Positions 27,648 through 39,620 are shown, counted from the stretch's first letter. The stretch is DNA of 64,000 bases from Gemmatimonadota bacterium (GCA_022563595.1 JADFNB010000004.1:1-64000), one strand, 5' to 3'. Numbers and translations are program-made. Notes: a model not told the origin generated them from the sequence alone.

Positions 27648-29030
27648 CTACGCGGTAACGCCCTGCTCCCGAAGCCACGCCACGACCTCGGCCCGATACC
27701 GCTCGAGCAGCGCGTCGGTGGCGGCCTCGAACCGCATCACCAGCACGGCCTGCGTGTTGGATGCGCGCACGAGTCCCCACCCGTCGGCGAAGTTGATGCG
27801 TACGCCGTCGATGGTGAGTGTCTCGTACCTGTCGGAAAAATGCCTGGCGGCCGCCTCCACAATCGCGAACTTCTTGGCGTCGGGACAGGCAACCCTGATC
27901 TCCGGAGTCGTGGCCGTCTGCGGCAGGTCGGCGAGGAGCGCCGACAACGGTCCGCCCTCGCGCGCGACGTATGCGAGCAGCCGCGCCGCCGCGAACAGCG
28001 CGTCGTCGAATCCGTAGTAGTCGCCGGCGAAGAACATGTGCCCGCTCATCTCGCCTGCCAGCGGTGCGTCGAGTTCCTTCATTTTGGCCTTGATGAGCGA
28101 GTGCCCTGTTTTCCACATCACCGGCTCGAGCCCCGCCGCCTCGAGTTGGTCGCGCAGGACGTTGGAACACTTCACGTCGAAGATCACGGGGTGCCCGGTA
28201 CCCATCCGATGCACGAGGTCGCGGCCCAGTAGCACCAGAAGCTGGTCCCCGAAGACGACCTCACCGTGCTCGTCTACCGCGCCAATGCGATCGCCGTCAC
28301 CGTCGAACGCTACTCCAAACTCCGCTCCTTCCCGGCGGACCGTCGCCTGCAGATCACGCAGGTTCTCGATCACCGTGGGGTCGGGATGATGGTTGGGGAA
28401 GCTGCCGTCCGATTCGCAATAGAGCGGGATCACATCGGCCCCGATTGCCGACAGAGTCGTTTCCGCGACGAGACTCGCGACCCCGTTCCCACAGTCCACC
28501 ACCACCCGAACAGGCCGCGCCAGCGGACCGTTGCGCTTCACGATCGCGTCGACGTAGCGGCGCAGCATCGAGTCGTCGGCTTCCAGCGCGCCGTCCCCGC
28601 TATCGAGAGCATCCCGCTCGATCAGCTCGCGCATTGCCTGAATGTCGTCGCCGTATACCGTCTCGCCGGCCGCGACCATCTTGAAGCCGTTGAATTCCGG
28701 CGGGTTGTGTGAGCCGGTGACCTGCACTCCGCCGTCCACCGACAGCTCGTGCAGCGCGAGATAGAGTGCGGGTGTCGGCAGCATCCCGACATCGAGCGCC
28801 ACGCCACCCGCCCGCTCGATGCCATCCCGGACCGCGCCGGCGAGCTGCTCACCCGAGGGCCGGTTGTCCCGTCCGACCGCGAGCCGCGGCGACCGGCCGA
28901 TCCGCTCGCGCGTCAGGGTTGCGAGCGCACGGCCAACGGCGTGGGCCACGCGCGGCGTCAGCTCGTCGCCGACAATTCCACGAATGTCATACTGGCGGAA
29001 GATGAACGATGGAATATCCACGGACGTCAA
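27648..29030 (-). CDS. Phosphomannomutase/phosphoglucomutase
   Basis: 460 aa, alpha-D-phosphohexomutase superfamily, AlgC-like. Ser107 in TGSHNPPEFNGF is the phosphoserine; Asp243/245/247 (FDGDGDR) bind Mg2+; Glu327 and Ser329 (GEMSGH) form the sugar-binding loop; SNTQAVLVMRFEA is the phosphate-binding end. It probably interconverts mannose-6-P/mannose-1-P or the glucose equivalents for surface polysaccharides. It starts with TTG at 29030, three bases past the nuoN stop, although a GTG three codons further in is possible. Confidence 0.9.
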   Translation of the reverse strand: MTSVDIPSFIFRQYDIRGIVGDELTPRVAHAVGRALATLTRERIGRSPRLAVGRDNRPSGEQLAGAVRDGIERAGGVALDVGMLPTPALYLALHELSVDGGVQVTGSHNPPEFNGFKMVAAGETVYGDDIQAMRELIERDALDSGDGALEADDSMLRRYVDAIVKRNGPLARPVRVVVDCGNGVASLVAETTLSAIGADVIPLYCESDGSFPNHHPDPTVIENLRDLQATVRREGAEFGVAFDGDGDRIGAVDEHGEVVFGDQLLVLLGRDLVHRMGTGHPVIFDVKCSNVLRDQLEAAGLEPVMWKTGHSLIKAKMKELDAPLAGEMSGHMFFAGDYYGFDDALFAAARLLAYVAREGGPLSALLADLPQTATTPEIRVACPDAKKFAIVEAAARHFSDRYETLTIDGVRINFADGWGLVRASNTQAVLVMRFEAATDALLERYRAEVVAWLREQGVTA

Positions 29031-29033
29031 CCG

Positions 29034-30554
29034 TCAGGGCGACGTGCCGGTGACTAACGCCGGCGCGCGGAGATCCCTGCTCCCGTCTACCGCGAGATCC
29101 AGCACGCGGTTCGGCCACACACCCAAGAGAATCAGCAGCACGACCGCCGTCGCTACCACCCCGCGGGCGGCTCCCACGAGATCCACGCTGGCGCTCAGGT
29201 CCGGGCGCCTCTCAACCGGCTCGCGCATGTACATGTTCATGATCACCGGCAGGTAGTAGCCCGCCGACACGACGCTCCCGAGCACCAGGATCACCGCGAG
29301 GAGCCACTGCCCTGTGCCGATCGCCGCCGAGAGTATGTACCACTTGCCGATGAAGCCGGCCGTGCCGGGGAACCCCAGGAGCGAGAGCATGAACACGGCC
29401 ATCGCAAACGAGATCCAGGGACGGCCAGCGGCCAGCCCGGAGAGATCGTCGATCAGCACCTCGCTTTCCCCGTCGCGTCCCAACGCAGCGAGCAGGCCGA
29501 ACGCGCCGATCGTCATCAGGGTGTAGACGAGCGCATAGAACAGGAACGCCGACGCCCCGGCCGGCGTGCCGCTCGTGACCGCAACCAGCAGATATCCGGC
29601 GTGACCGATCGAACTGTAGGCCAGCATGCGCTTGAGTCGTCGCTGCGCGAGCGCAATCAGGTTTCCGATCAGCATGGTGATAACCGCCAGCCACCATACG
29701 GCACCCTGCCACACCGCGGTGCTCTCTCCTAGCGCCGTCACCATGATCCGGATGAGGGCGGCGAAGCCCGCCGCCTTCACCGCTGCGGCCATGAACCCGC
29801 TGATCGGGGTCGGCGCGCCGTCATATACGTCCGGCACCCACATATGGAACGGTACCGCCGCCACCTTGAAGCCGAACCCCACGAGCAGCAATGCGACGCC
29901 GATACTGAGCAGCGCCGAATCCTGCAAGCCTCCGTCGGAGAGCTGGAAGGCAATGACCGTCAGATTGGTAGTGCCGGTTGCACCGTAGATCAGAGCTATG
30001 CCGTAGAGGAGAAACCCGGACGCGAATGCGCCTAGCAGGAAGTACTTGAGCGCGGCCTCGGCCGACGTGCCGCTACGCCGCTTGATCCCCGCCAGCACGT
30101 AAACCGCAAGCGACATCGTCTCGAGCCCGAGGAACAACACGATCAGGTCGGCTGCACCACCCATCAGGAGCATTCCGATCACGGCAAAGAGCAGCAGCGC
30201 GTAGTACTCCGGCACCGCGATGCGTTCACGCCCGAGATACCGGAGTGACAGCAGCACGGTGAGAATCGCGCCGATGAGGAACACAATCGCGCCGGCATAG
30301 CGGAAGGTGTCCAGCGCGATCATCAACGGGAGTCCTGCGGGCCTGGTTCCCGATTTCCAGAACCACACCATCACGACGAGTGCTGCGACGAGCCCGACCA
30401 GTGCTAGGCCACCTATCCTGCGGTGCGCGTCGGGATCCCGGTGCTGCCAGGCGGCGAGCAGCAGGAGCACACACGCCCAAACGGTGAGCAGGATCTCGGG
30501 GAGGAGCGCGAGCGCCACGCCGCCGGGTGCAGAGAGATCGATGGCCACCGGCAT
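29034..30554 (-). CDS. nuoN: NADH-quinone oxidoreductase subunit N
   Basis: 506 aa, antiporter-like proton-channel subunit of complex I with about 14 membrane helices. Conserved motifs: FLGLETMSLAVYVLAG, ALKYFLLGAFASGF, KVAAVPFHMWVPDVYDGAP and KRMLAYSSIGHAGY. ATG at 30554, sharing one base with the nuoM stop (TGATG). Last gene of the nuo operon. Confidence 0.96.
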   Translation of the reverse strand: MPVAIDLSAPGGVALALLPEILLTVWACVLLLLAAWQHRDPDAHRRIGGLALVGLVAALVVMVWFWKSGTRPAGLPLMIALDTFRYAGAIVFLIGAILTVLLSLRYLGRERIAVPEYYALLLFAVIGMLLMGGAADLIVLFLGLETMSLAVYVLAGIKRRSGTSAEAALKYFLLGAFASGFLLYGIALIYGATGTTNLTVIAFQLSDGGLQDSALLSIGVALLLVGFGFKVAAVPFHMWVPDVYDGAPTPISGFMAAAVKAAGFAALIRIMVTALGESTAVWQGAVWWLAVITMLIGNLIALAQRRLKRMLAYSSIGHAGYLLVAVTSGTPAGASAFLFYALVYTLMTIGAFGLLAALGRDGESEVLIDDLSGLAAGRPWISFAMAVFMLSLLGFPGTAGFIGKWYILSAAIGTGQWLLAVILVLGSVVSAGYYLPVIMNMYMREPVERRPDLSASVDLVGAARGVVATAVVLLILLGVWPNRVLDLAVDGSRDLRAPALVTGTSP

Positions 30555-32113
30555 CAGCGTTGCTCCTCGACGTCTTCGCGAGCCGCGAGCCGAAACCGCG
30601 GCGCGTCGACCTCATGCACCTGCACGACAAACCAGCGCGCCGACTGCTCGATGCGCTCGAGGAACGGCTTGGGATAGAGCCCCATCCACAGGATCATCAC
30701 GACAAGCGGCGTCAGGATCGCGAACTCCCGTCCGCTCAGGTCACGCAAGGTCGCGTTCTCCTCCGACGGCTCCCGGTTATAGAGCAGCCGCTGGATCGCC
30801 CAGAGCAAGTACGCCGCCGCGAAGATCACGCCTGTAGTGGCGATCCCGGTGGCCCACGGATGCGTCTCGAACGACCCGACCAGTACCAGGAACTCGCCGA
30901 TGAATCCGTTCGTCCCCGGCAGACCGATCGAGGAGAGGGCCACGAGCGTGAGGATCGCCGCGAACGCCGGCATCACCCGCGCTATCCCACCGAAGGCGGC
31001 GATCTCGCGAGTGTGACGCCGCTCGTACATCATGCCCGCCAACAAGAACAGGGCGCCCGTGGAAACGCCGTGGCTGATCATCACGATGATGGCGCCCTGA
31101 ACGCTCTGGATCGTCGCCGCCCAGATCCCGAGCATCACGAACCCGAGGTGACTCACCGACGAATATGCAATGAGTTTCTTGAAGTCGGGTTGTACCATCG
31201 CGACCAGCGCGCCGTAGATCACGCTCACCACAGCCAAGGTGATGACTACCGCCGAGATCCGTGGGTCGAGAGCCGTCTCCGGGAAGAACGGTACGGCGAA
31301 CCGCAGGAACCCGTACGTCCCCATCTTCAGGAGAATCCCGGCCAGGATCACCGAGCCCGCCGTGGGCGCCTCAACGTGCGCGTCGGGGAGCCAGGTATGG
31401 AACGGGAACATCGGCACCTTGATCGCGAACGCCAGTGCGAACGCCGCGAAGAGCCACCCGGCCCACGGCCGTGCAACCTCGATGTTGGCGAGCAGGTGAT
31501 AGTAGTTGAAAGAGTAGATGTCCGTCTCGCGCCCTACGAGATGGTAAATCGTGAGGATCGCGACCAGCATGAGCAGCGATCCAACGAACGTGTAGATGAA
31601 GAACTTGATCGCCGCGTAGATGCGCCGCCCCCCGCCCCAAACCCCGATGATGAAATACATCGGGATCAGCATCAGCTCCCAGAACACGTAAAAGAGAAAC
31701 AGGTCGAGCGCCACGAACACGCCGATCATTCCCGTTGTGAGCACCAGCAGCAGCGCATAGAACCCGGGAACCCGGGTCTTGATGTGCTTCCAGCTCCCGA
31801 GCACCGCGAGCGGCATCGTGAAGGTGGTGAGCAACACCATGAACAGTGAGATTCCGTCGATGCCGACGCGATAGTCGATCCCGAACGCCGGTATCCACGG
31901 CGCGACGAACTCGAACTGCATCGTCGCCAGCGTCGGATCGAACACCCACCACAGCCCGATGGAGACGACGAATTCGGCGAGCGCCCCCCACAGCGCCACC
32001 TGCTTGGCACTGGCGGGCAGAGCGAGCACCAGCGCCGCCGCGATAACCGGGATCACGAGCAGCGCCTGGATGATCCACCGCTGATACCCCATGGCCGTCA
32101 GCAGATCGTACAT
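30554..32113 (-). CDS. nuoM: NADH-quinone oxidoreductase subunit M
   Basis: 519 aa antiporter-like subunit. Key features: the essential Glu in FYVFWELMLIPMYFIIG, PMFPFHTWLPDAHVEAPT, and KKLIAYSSVSHLGFV. About 14 membrane helices. It starts one base after the nuoL stop. Confidence 0.97.
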   Translation of the reverse strand: MYDLLTAMGYQRWIIQALLVIPVIAAALVLALPASAKQVALWGALAEFVVSIGLWWVFDPTLATMQFEFVAPWIPAFGIDYRVGIDGISLFMVLLTTFTMPLAVLGSWKHIKTRVPGFYALLLVLTTGMIGVFVALDLFLFYVFWELMLIPMYFIIGVWGGGRRIYAAIKFFIYTFVGSLLMLVAILTIYHLVGRETDIYSFNYYHLLANIEVARPWAGWLFAAFALAFAIKVPMFPFHTWLPDAHVEAPTAGSVILAGILLKMGTYGFLRFAVPFFPETALDPRISAVVITLAVVSVIYGALVAMVQPDFKKLIAYSSVSHLGFVMLGIWAATIQSVQGAIIVMISHGVSTGALFLLAGMMYERRHTREIAAFGGIARVMPAFAAILTLVALSSIGLPGTNGFIGEFLVLVGSFETHPWATGIATTGVIFAAAYLLWAIQRLLYNREPSEENATLRDLSGREFAILTPLVVMILWMGLYPKPFLERIEQSARWFVVQVHEVDAPRFRLAAREDVEEQR

Positions 32114-32114
32114 C

Positions 32115-34094
<1,980 letters not shown>

Positions 34095-34391
34095 CTATCC
34101 GCGCAGCAAGTTGATGTCTCCAAGGTCGACCGTCTGGCGGTGGCGGAAGATGGCGAGAATGATCGCCAGCCCGACCGCTGCCTCCGCCGCCGCAACGGCC
34201 ATCACGAAGAACACGATTACCTGCCCCTCGGGCCCCAGCTGCTGAGCGAACGCGACAAACGCAAGGTTGGCCGCGTTCAGCATCAGCTCGATGCACATGA
34301 ATATGATGATGACGTTCCGGCGGAGTAGCACGCCGGCCACACCGAGGCTGAACAGGATCGCGGACACGCCGAGTGCCGGTCCCAGCAACAT
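34095..34391 (-). CDS. nuoK: NADH-quinone oxidoreductase subunit K
   Basis: 98 aa with three membrane helices, MrpC-like. Two buried glutamates of the proton path are in [13 protein letters not shown] and [11 protein letters not shown]; the carboxyl end INLLRG is typical. ATG at 34391 shares a base with the nuoJ stop (TGATG); the GTG just before it (34394) is an alternative. Confidence 0.95.
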   Translation of the reverse strand: MLLGPALGVSAILFSLGVAGVLLRRNVIIIFMCIELMLNAANLAFVAFAQQLGPEGQVIVFFVMAVAAAEAAVGLAIILAIFRHRQTVDLGDINLLRG

Positions 34392-34930
34392 CACAGTCTC
34401 CGCTTGGCGAGGACCACCGCGCCAACTACCGCAACCAGCAGCAGCACAGAGGTCACCTCGAATGGGACGAGATACTGACGGAACAAGGGTGCAGCAATGA
34501 TGCCGATTGCTCCCTGGGCTTCCGTCATGCGGGCGAGTTCTCCTTCAGGGAGCTGGAACGCAGCGGTCTGCGCCGCGAAGCCGCCCTCGGCGTCCATCAC
34601 GCGCTTCAGCACCCACAGCTCCACCACCAGCCCCACGCCGAGGGCGAGTGCCACGAACTGCCCGACCGATCCCTTCATGTCGGTACGCCCCTCCCGCCCC
34701 AGGTCCAGCAGCATGATCACGAATAGGAAGAGCACCATGATGGCACCGGCGTACACCAGGACCTGCAACACGCCGATAAACTGCGCGTCGAGCAGCACGA
34801 AGATCGCCGCGAGATCGAACAGCGTACTCACCAACCAAAGTGCGCTGGCCACCGCACTACGGCGCGTGATGCACAGAAACGCGGAGACGATCGCCGCCGC
34901 CGAGAAGAACCAGAACACCAGTTCCAGCAT
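34391..34930 (-). CDS. nuoJ: NADH-quinone oxidoreductase subunit J
   Basis: 179 aa, five membrane helices. Conserved core: [20 protein letters not shown] and [17 protein letters not shown] at 34930; the open frame upstream is nuoI in another register. It lies four bases after nuoI. Confidence 0.95.
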   Translation of the reverse strand: MLELVFWFFSAAAIVSAFLCITRRSAVASALWLVSTLFDLAAIFVLLDAQFIGVLQVLVYAGAIMVLFLFVIMLLDLGREGRTDMKGSVGQFVALALGVGLVVELWVLKRVMDAEGGFAAQTAAFQLPEGELARMTEAQGAIGIIAAPLFRQYLVPFEVTSVLLLVAVVGAVVLAKRRL

Positions 34931-34934
34931 GCGG

Positions 34935-35441
34935 CTATTGGCCCTTGGGGTCGGACGGATCCCACAGCGTCGAGACGGGGTGCGTCTGGGCGCACAGCCG
35001 CTCGAGATCGTAGACGAAGCGGCCACGCTCGTACTCGGCATTCTCGTAGTGCACGCCCACGTGGATCGCCTCTTCCGGACACACCTCCTGGCAGTAGCCG
35101 CAGAACACGCAGCGGAATTCGTCGATCTCATAGATCAACGGATACCGGTTCCCCTGTTCGTCTTCCCCTGGCACCAGCTTGATGCAATTCGCCGGACAGA
35201 TCTGCGGGCATAGTCCGCAGGCGACGCACTTACTGCGGCCCTGCTCGTCGGTGAGCATCCGGTGCGTCCCGCGCCACCGCGGGGAAAGAGTCCAGTCATC
35301 GGTGGCCGTCTGTTCCGGGTACTGCATGGTGACACTCGGCCGCAGGAGATGGCTGAAGGTCAGCGCCAACCCTTTCAGCGTGGCGCGGAGATAGCTGACC
35401 TCGTGCTCGGGCCGTTTCATCACCTTGACCGTGATCGCCAT
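34935..35441 (-). CDS. nuoI: NADH-quinone oxidoreductase subunit I
   Basis: 168 aa ferredoxin-like subunit carrying clusters N6a and N6b. Two CxxCxxCxxxCP motifs are visible (CVACGLCPQICP and CVFCGYCQEVCP). ATG at 35441, one base after the nuoH stop. Confidence 0.96.
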   Translation of the reverse strand: MAITVKVMKRPEHEVSYLRATLKGLALTFSHLLRPSVTMQYPEQTATDDWTLSPRWRGTHRMLTDEQGRSKCVACGLCPQICPANCIKLVPGEDEQGNRYPLIYEIDEFRCVFCGYCQEVCPEEAIHVGVHYENAEYERGRFVYDLERLCAQTHPVSTLWDPSDPKGQ

Positions 35442-35442
35442 C

Positions 35443-36675
35443 TCAGGTCTCCGCCTGTGAGCGCAGACGCGCGCCCAGCAGCAATCGGTCGCGGTCAAGT
35501 CCGAAGACGCAGAGCGCGACCAGGGGAACGTTGACCGCGAACAGGGCCATCCCGTACTTCCAATCGTGCACCATGCCAAGCCGCTCGAGAACGAGGACCG
35601 CCGACGCCATCACTACGATGTAGCCGAGGGATATGGGCAACAGGATCTTCCATCCCAGGTGCATCACCTGGTCGAACCGGAACCGGGGCACAGTCCAACG
35701 CACCCAGATGTAGACCCACGCGAAGAAGAACGTCTTGCCGATGAAGAAGAGGTTGGTCATTCCGACCCGGAAGAGCGTTCCGAAGGACCAGTTCGTCGCT
35801 TCCTGCTCGTCCCACGTGGTGAACGGGATGTCCCATCCGCCGAAGAAGAGCGTAGCTATCAGCGCCGACATCGTGATCAGCCCCGTATACTCGGCGATGA
35901 AAAACATCGCAAACTTCATCGAGCTGTACTCGGTATGAAAACCCGCCACCAGCTCGGCCTCCGCTTCCGCAAGATCGAAAGGCATGCGGTTCGTCTCGGC
36001 GAACGTGGCAACGTGGAACAGCAACCAGCTGAGCGTTGCGGCGAACACGAACCAGGTGGTTTGCTGCTGGAATGCGATGATGTCACCCAGCGGGACGTTG
36101 CCAGCGAGGAGTAGCACCACAACGAGGCTCATTGCGAGAGGGATCTCGTAGCTGATCATCTGGGCGCTCGCCCGGAGAGCGCCGAGAAAGGCGTACTTGC
36201 TGTTCGACGACCAGCCGGCCAGCACGATGCCGTACACCGCGATACTGGAAACCGCGAGGATGAAGAGGAATCCCACCGGCAGGTTTGCAATCACCATAGC
36301 GACGGGGCCTTCGTGCACGACGTGTCCGATGAGCGGCAGAGTGACGTCGAACGGCGGCAGAGGTGCGGCGAATGGCACCACGGCGAACAGCAACATGGCC
36401 GCGACGAACGACATCATCGGCGCCATCACGAAGATCACCGGGTCCGCCTGCAGGGGCATGACCTCTTCCTTCGTGAAGTTCTTGAGGCCGTCGGCGACGT
36501 TCTGCAGCAATCCCAACGGGCCGACCCTGTTGGGGCCCAACCGGTCCTGGAGCAGCGCGCTCCCGCGCCGCTCCACCCAGATGATCATGATGACCCCGAT
36601 CATGATGACGGCGAACACCACGCCGATCTTGATCGAGCTTACCAACAGGAGCCCCTTTAGTTCTTCGGGGGTCAC
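35443..36675 (-). CDS. nuoH: NADH-quinone oxidoreductase subunit H
   Basis: 410 aa, eight or so membrane helices, lines the quinone chamber. Conserved: ERRGSALLQDRLGPNRVGP, KEEVMPLQADP, AETNRMPFDLAEAEAELVAG and the PRFRFDQVMHLGWK end. GTG start at 36675 overlapping the nuoG stop (GTGA). The carboxyl tail runs about 40 residues past the usual end (SLGYIVV... to ARLRSQAET). Confidence 0.96.
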   Translation of the reverse strand: MTPEELKGLLLVSSIKIGVVFAVIMIGVIMIIWVERRGSALLQDRLGPNRVGPLGLLQNVADGLKNFTKEEVMPLQADPVIFVMAPMMSFVAAMLLFAVVPFAAPLPPFDVTLPLIGHVVHEGPVAMVIANLPVGFLFILAVSSIAVYGIVLAGWSSNSKYAFLGALRASAQMISYEIPLAMSLVVVLLLAGNVPLGDIIAFQQQTTWFVFAATLSWLLFHVATFAETNRMPFDLAEAEAELVAGFHTEYSSMKFAMFFIAEYTGLITMSALIATLFFGGWDIPFTTWDEQEATNWSFGTLFRVGMTNLFFIGKTFFFAWVYIWVRWTVPRFRFDQVMHLGWKILLPISLGYIVVMASAVLVLERLGMVHDWKYGMALFAVNVPLVALCVFGLDRDRLLLGARLRSQAET

Positions 36676-38258
36676 GCCGTCGCCTCCGCCTTCGCCGCGG
36701 TGCCCAACACGGCCCCCAAGTAACCGAGCCCGTCGTATGAAATACCGTCGAAAGCCCGCACCGCACCCGCGAGCATCTCGAACGCCTCGCCGGCTGTCGC
36801 CAGCGGCTCACCCCGTCCCAGCTCGACCAGAAGCTCGCCGAGCACCCACCAGGCCGGGCGAGCCATGCCGGGTCCGGTCTTCGCCTGTAGGTAGCGTTGC
36901 ACACGACCGTCGCGGTTCACGAACGTGCCGTCCTCCTCCGCCACGTTGGTGATCGGCAATACCACCTGTGCGACGCGCGCGGGCTCGGGAAGCGTGGTGC
37001 CCATGTAGATCACGCTTGGCACCTTGGCGAGCGCCGCGTTCGACACCGTGTCGAGCGGCTCGTCCACGACGATCACGGCCGCGGCGTCCGCCAGCGCCGT
37101 CACCGCCGCGTCGAACGTCTCCGTGTACCCCAGCTCAGTGGCACCCCGCACGTTCGGCGCCCGCTCGCTTCGGAGCGCCAGGTTGGGCACGCCGGGGAGC
37201 GGTTCCTCACCGTCCACCCGCTCCACCCGGAAAGCGCCCACGAACCGCTCGCCCGCGACTCGCGTCGCCAGGAAAAGGGCTTCGTTCGACGCTCTCGCCG
37301 ACGCCAGCACGACGATCGGGCCGCCCGATCCTTTCACGATATCGGCGGCACGCTCCAGCGCATGATGCCAATCGACGGCCGCGAGATCGCCGTCCTGCCG
37401 CACCAGTGGCGCCTCGATGCGGTCACCACGATTCAGCCACCGGTAGTCCAACCGCCCGTGGTCACACATGAAGAACCGGTTCACCTCGAGGTTGGTGCGT
37501 GGCCGCAGCCTGACGACAGTATTGTGCAGCGTTTCCAACACCACGTTGCAGCCCTGTGAGCAGCCGGTACACACCCCCGGCGCCTTGTCCAGTTCCCAGG
37601 CGCGTGCCTTGTGCAGGAAATCCTTGGAGATCAGCGATCCGACCGGGCAGAGATCCACGACGTTGCCGGACCAGGCATGTTCCAGCTGCTCACCCGGATG
37701 GATACCGATGAAGGCCCGGTCGCCCCGGTCGCTCACGTTCAGGACCGGGTCGTCGGCCACGTGCTCCATGAACTGCACGCAACGCGTACAGAGGATGCAG
37801 CGATTCGGCACGTAGAGGATGTCGCCGCCGAAATCCTCCACGGGGTTGAACCGCTTCGCGTAGGTCGGCGAATACCGCGTCCGCGCACGCCCCTCGCGGA
37901 ACACGTAGTTCTGGAGTTCGCATTCGCCGGCCTGATCACAGATCGGACAGTCGAGAGGGTGGTTGATGAGCAGGAACTCCAGGACCCCTCGCCGCGCCTC
38001 CACCGCCTCATCGTGGTACGGATTCACGACCATGCCGTCGGCGACCGGTATCGCACAGGCGATCTGGAGCTTCGGCGTGTTCTCCACGTGCACCAGGCAC
38101 ATGCGGCACACGCCTGCCACCGGCAGTCCAGGATGGTAGCAGTAGTGAGGGATCACCACGCCCGCGCGTTTCGCGGCTTCGAGAACGGTCATGCCTTTCG
38201 GCGCACTGACCTCGACGCCGTCGATCGTCAGAGTAACCACGTCTTGCCGTTCGGTCAT
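36672..38258 (-). CDS. nuoG: NADH-quinone oxidoreductase subunit G (compact)
   Basis: 528 aa, much shorter than the about 800-900 aa of E. coli or Thermus NuoG. The amino end carries the [2Fe-2S] N1b site (CYHPGLPVAGVCRMC), the His/Cys N5 site (NHPLDCPICDQAGEC) and the N4 ferredoxin fold (RCILCTRCV, LCPVG). After these come CTGCSQGC and, exactly 27 residues on, the Cys of MCDHGR, which fits the CxxCxxxCx27C spacing of the extra N7 cluster. Only part of the molybdopterin-like domain remains. ATG at 38258, four bases past nuoF. Confidence 0.94.
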   Translation of the reverse strand: MTERQDVVTLTIDGVEVSAPKGMTVLEAAKRAGVVIPHYCYHPGLPVAGVCRMCLVHVENTPKLQIACAIPVADGMVVNPYHDEAVEARRGVLEFLLINHPLDCPICDQAGECELQNYVFREGRARTRYSPTYAKRFNPVEDFGGDILYVPNRCILCTRCVQFMEHVADDPVLNVSDRGDRAFIGIHPGEQLEHAWSGNVVDLCPVGSLISKDFLHKARAWELDKAPGVCTGCSQGCNVVLETLHNTVVRLRPRTNLEVNRFFMCDHGRLDYRWLNRGDRIEAPLVRQDGDLAAVDWHHALERAADIVKGSGGPIVVLASARASNEALFLATRVAGERFVGAFRVERVDGEEPLPGVPNLALRSERAPNVRGATELGYTETFDAAVTALADAAAVIVVDEPLDTVSNAALAKVPSVIYMGTTLPEPARVAQVVLPITNVAEEDGTFVNRDGRVQRYLQAKTGPGMARPAWWVLGELLVELGRGEPLATAGEAFEMLAGAVRAFDGISYDGLGYLGAVLGTAAKAEATA

Positions 38259-38262
38259 ATCG

Positions 38263-39570
38263 TCAGGTCAACGCCGCCACAGGCTGTTTCGCGCCCGTGA
38301 TGTACGCCTCGAACTCGTCACGGAATTTCTTGATGCCGCTCACGATGGGCGCGGCGCACGAATCGCTCAGCACGCAGATGGTCTTGCCCGTCATCTGCTC
38401 GCTCAGATCCAGCAGCAGGTCGAGATCTTTCATCTCACCCTCGCCGCGCAGGATCCGCTCCAGAATCCGCACCGTCCACGCGGTACCCTCGCGGCACTGC
38501 GTGCACTGCGCGCACGACTCATGCGCATAAAACCTAGCGAGCCGCATGATCTGGTAGACCATATCAGCACTGTCGTCGAATACTATCACCCCACCCGAAC
38601 CCAGCATGGTGCCCTGCTCGACACACCCCTCGTAGTCGAGCAGACAGGCTTCCGTCTCCTCGCGGTTCAGAATCGGGACCGACGAGCCGCCTGGGATACA
38701 TGCTTTGAGCGTGCGGCCATCCCGCATCCCGCCGCACAGGTCGTTGACCAGCTCACCCAGCGGAAAGCCCATCGTGACCTCGTAGTTGCCTGGTTTCCGC
38801 ACGTGCCCGCACACGCTGAACAGCTTCGTGCCGGTGCTCTTGGGATTGCCGAGACTCAGATCCTTGTACCACTCGGCGCCCTCGTTGAGGACGGGCAGAA
38901 CCGAGACGAGCGTCTCGACGTTGTTGATCGTGGTCGGCATTCCGAACACACCCTGCTGCGCCGGGAACGGCGGCCGGATTCGTGGATTGCCCCGGCGACC
39001 TTCGATCGAGTTCATGAGCGCCGTCTCTTCGCCGCAGATGTACGCCCCCGCCCCGCGGTGGATGTACATGTCGATGCGCCTGTTCGTCCCCATCGCGTTC
39101 CCGCCGAGGACGCCTTCACGGTAGGCCTCGTCGAGCGCCGCCTGCATGATCGCGATTGGCTCGGTGAACTCCCCACGAATGTAGATGTAGCAGACCTCGG
39201 CCTGGATTGCGTGTTGCGCTATCGCGCAGCCCTCGATCAGCGCGTGCGGGGTCCACCGCATGATCTCCCGGTCCTTGAATGTCCCGGGTTCGGATTCGTC
39301 GGCGTTGCAGCACAGGTAGTGCGGTTTCCTACGTTCCTTCGGCATGAAAGACCACTTCAAGCCCGTTGGGAACCCGGCGCCGCCCCGCCCGCGTAACCCC
39401 GACTCCTTGACGATCTCGATGACATCCGCGGGGTCCATCGCCAACGCCCGCTTCAGTGCCTGGTATCCTCCGCACTTTACCCACCCGTCGTAACTCCGCG
39501 CCCCTGCATCACCGAAATGCTTGGAGAGAATGAGGGTTTCTTTGGGATGGGGTTCGTGCGGGTAGCCCAT
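38263..39570 (-). CDS. nuoF: NADH-quinone oxidoreductase subunit F
   Basis: 435 aa. Binds NADH, FMN and cluster N3. GLRGRGGAGFPTGLKW and NADESEPGTFKDRE are the NADH/FMN motifs; ESCAQCTQCREG with a later Cys holds the [4Fe-4S] cluster. The ATG at 39570 overlaps the stop of a 16-codon frame as TAATG. Confidence 0.97.
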   Translation of the reverse strand: MGYPHEPHPKETLILSKHFGDAGARSYDGWVKCGGYQALKRALAMDPADVIEIVKESGLRGRGGAGFPTGLKWSFMPKERRKPHYLCCNADESEPGTFKDREIMRWTPHALIEGCAIAQHAIQAEVCYIYIRGEFTEPIAIMQAALDEAYREGVLGGNAMGTNRRIDMYIHRGAGAYICGEETALMNSIEGRRGNPRIRPPFPAQQGVFGMPTTINNVETLVSVLPVLNEGAEWYKDLSLGNPKSTGTKLFSVCGHVRKPGNYEVTMGFPLGELVNDLCGGMRDGRTLKACIPGGSSVPILNREETEACLLDYEGCVEQGTMLGSGGVIVFDDSADMVYQIMRLARFYAHESCAQCTQCREGTAWTVRILERILRGEGEMKDLDLLLDLSEQMTGKTICVLSDSCAAPIVSGIKKFRDEFEAYITGAKQPVAALT

Positions 39571-39620
39571 TATGCCTCCGACCCGGTTGCGGCCCGGCGT
39601 CGCGGCGTAGTCCGGTTCAT
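39570..39620 (-). CDS. Possible 16-aa micro-ORF between nuoE and nuoF
   Basis: An ATG at 39620-39618 overlaps the nuoE stop (ATGA), and the same frame ends with TAA at 39572-39570, overlapping the nuoF ATG (TAATG). The encoded peptide is 16 aa, begins MNRTTPRRRAAT and is Arg-rich. It fills the only unoccupied gap between the two genes. Both junctions match the coupling style of this genome, so ribosomes could pass from nuoE to nuoF through it. Whether the peptide itself matters is unknown. Confidence 0.4.
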   Translation of the reverse strand: MNRTTPRRRAATGSEA

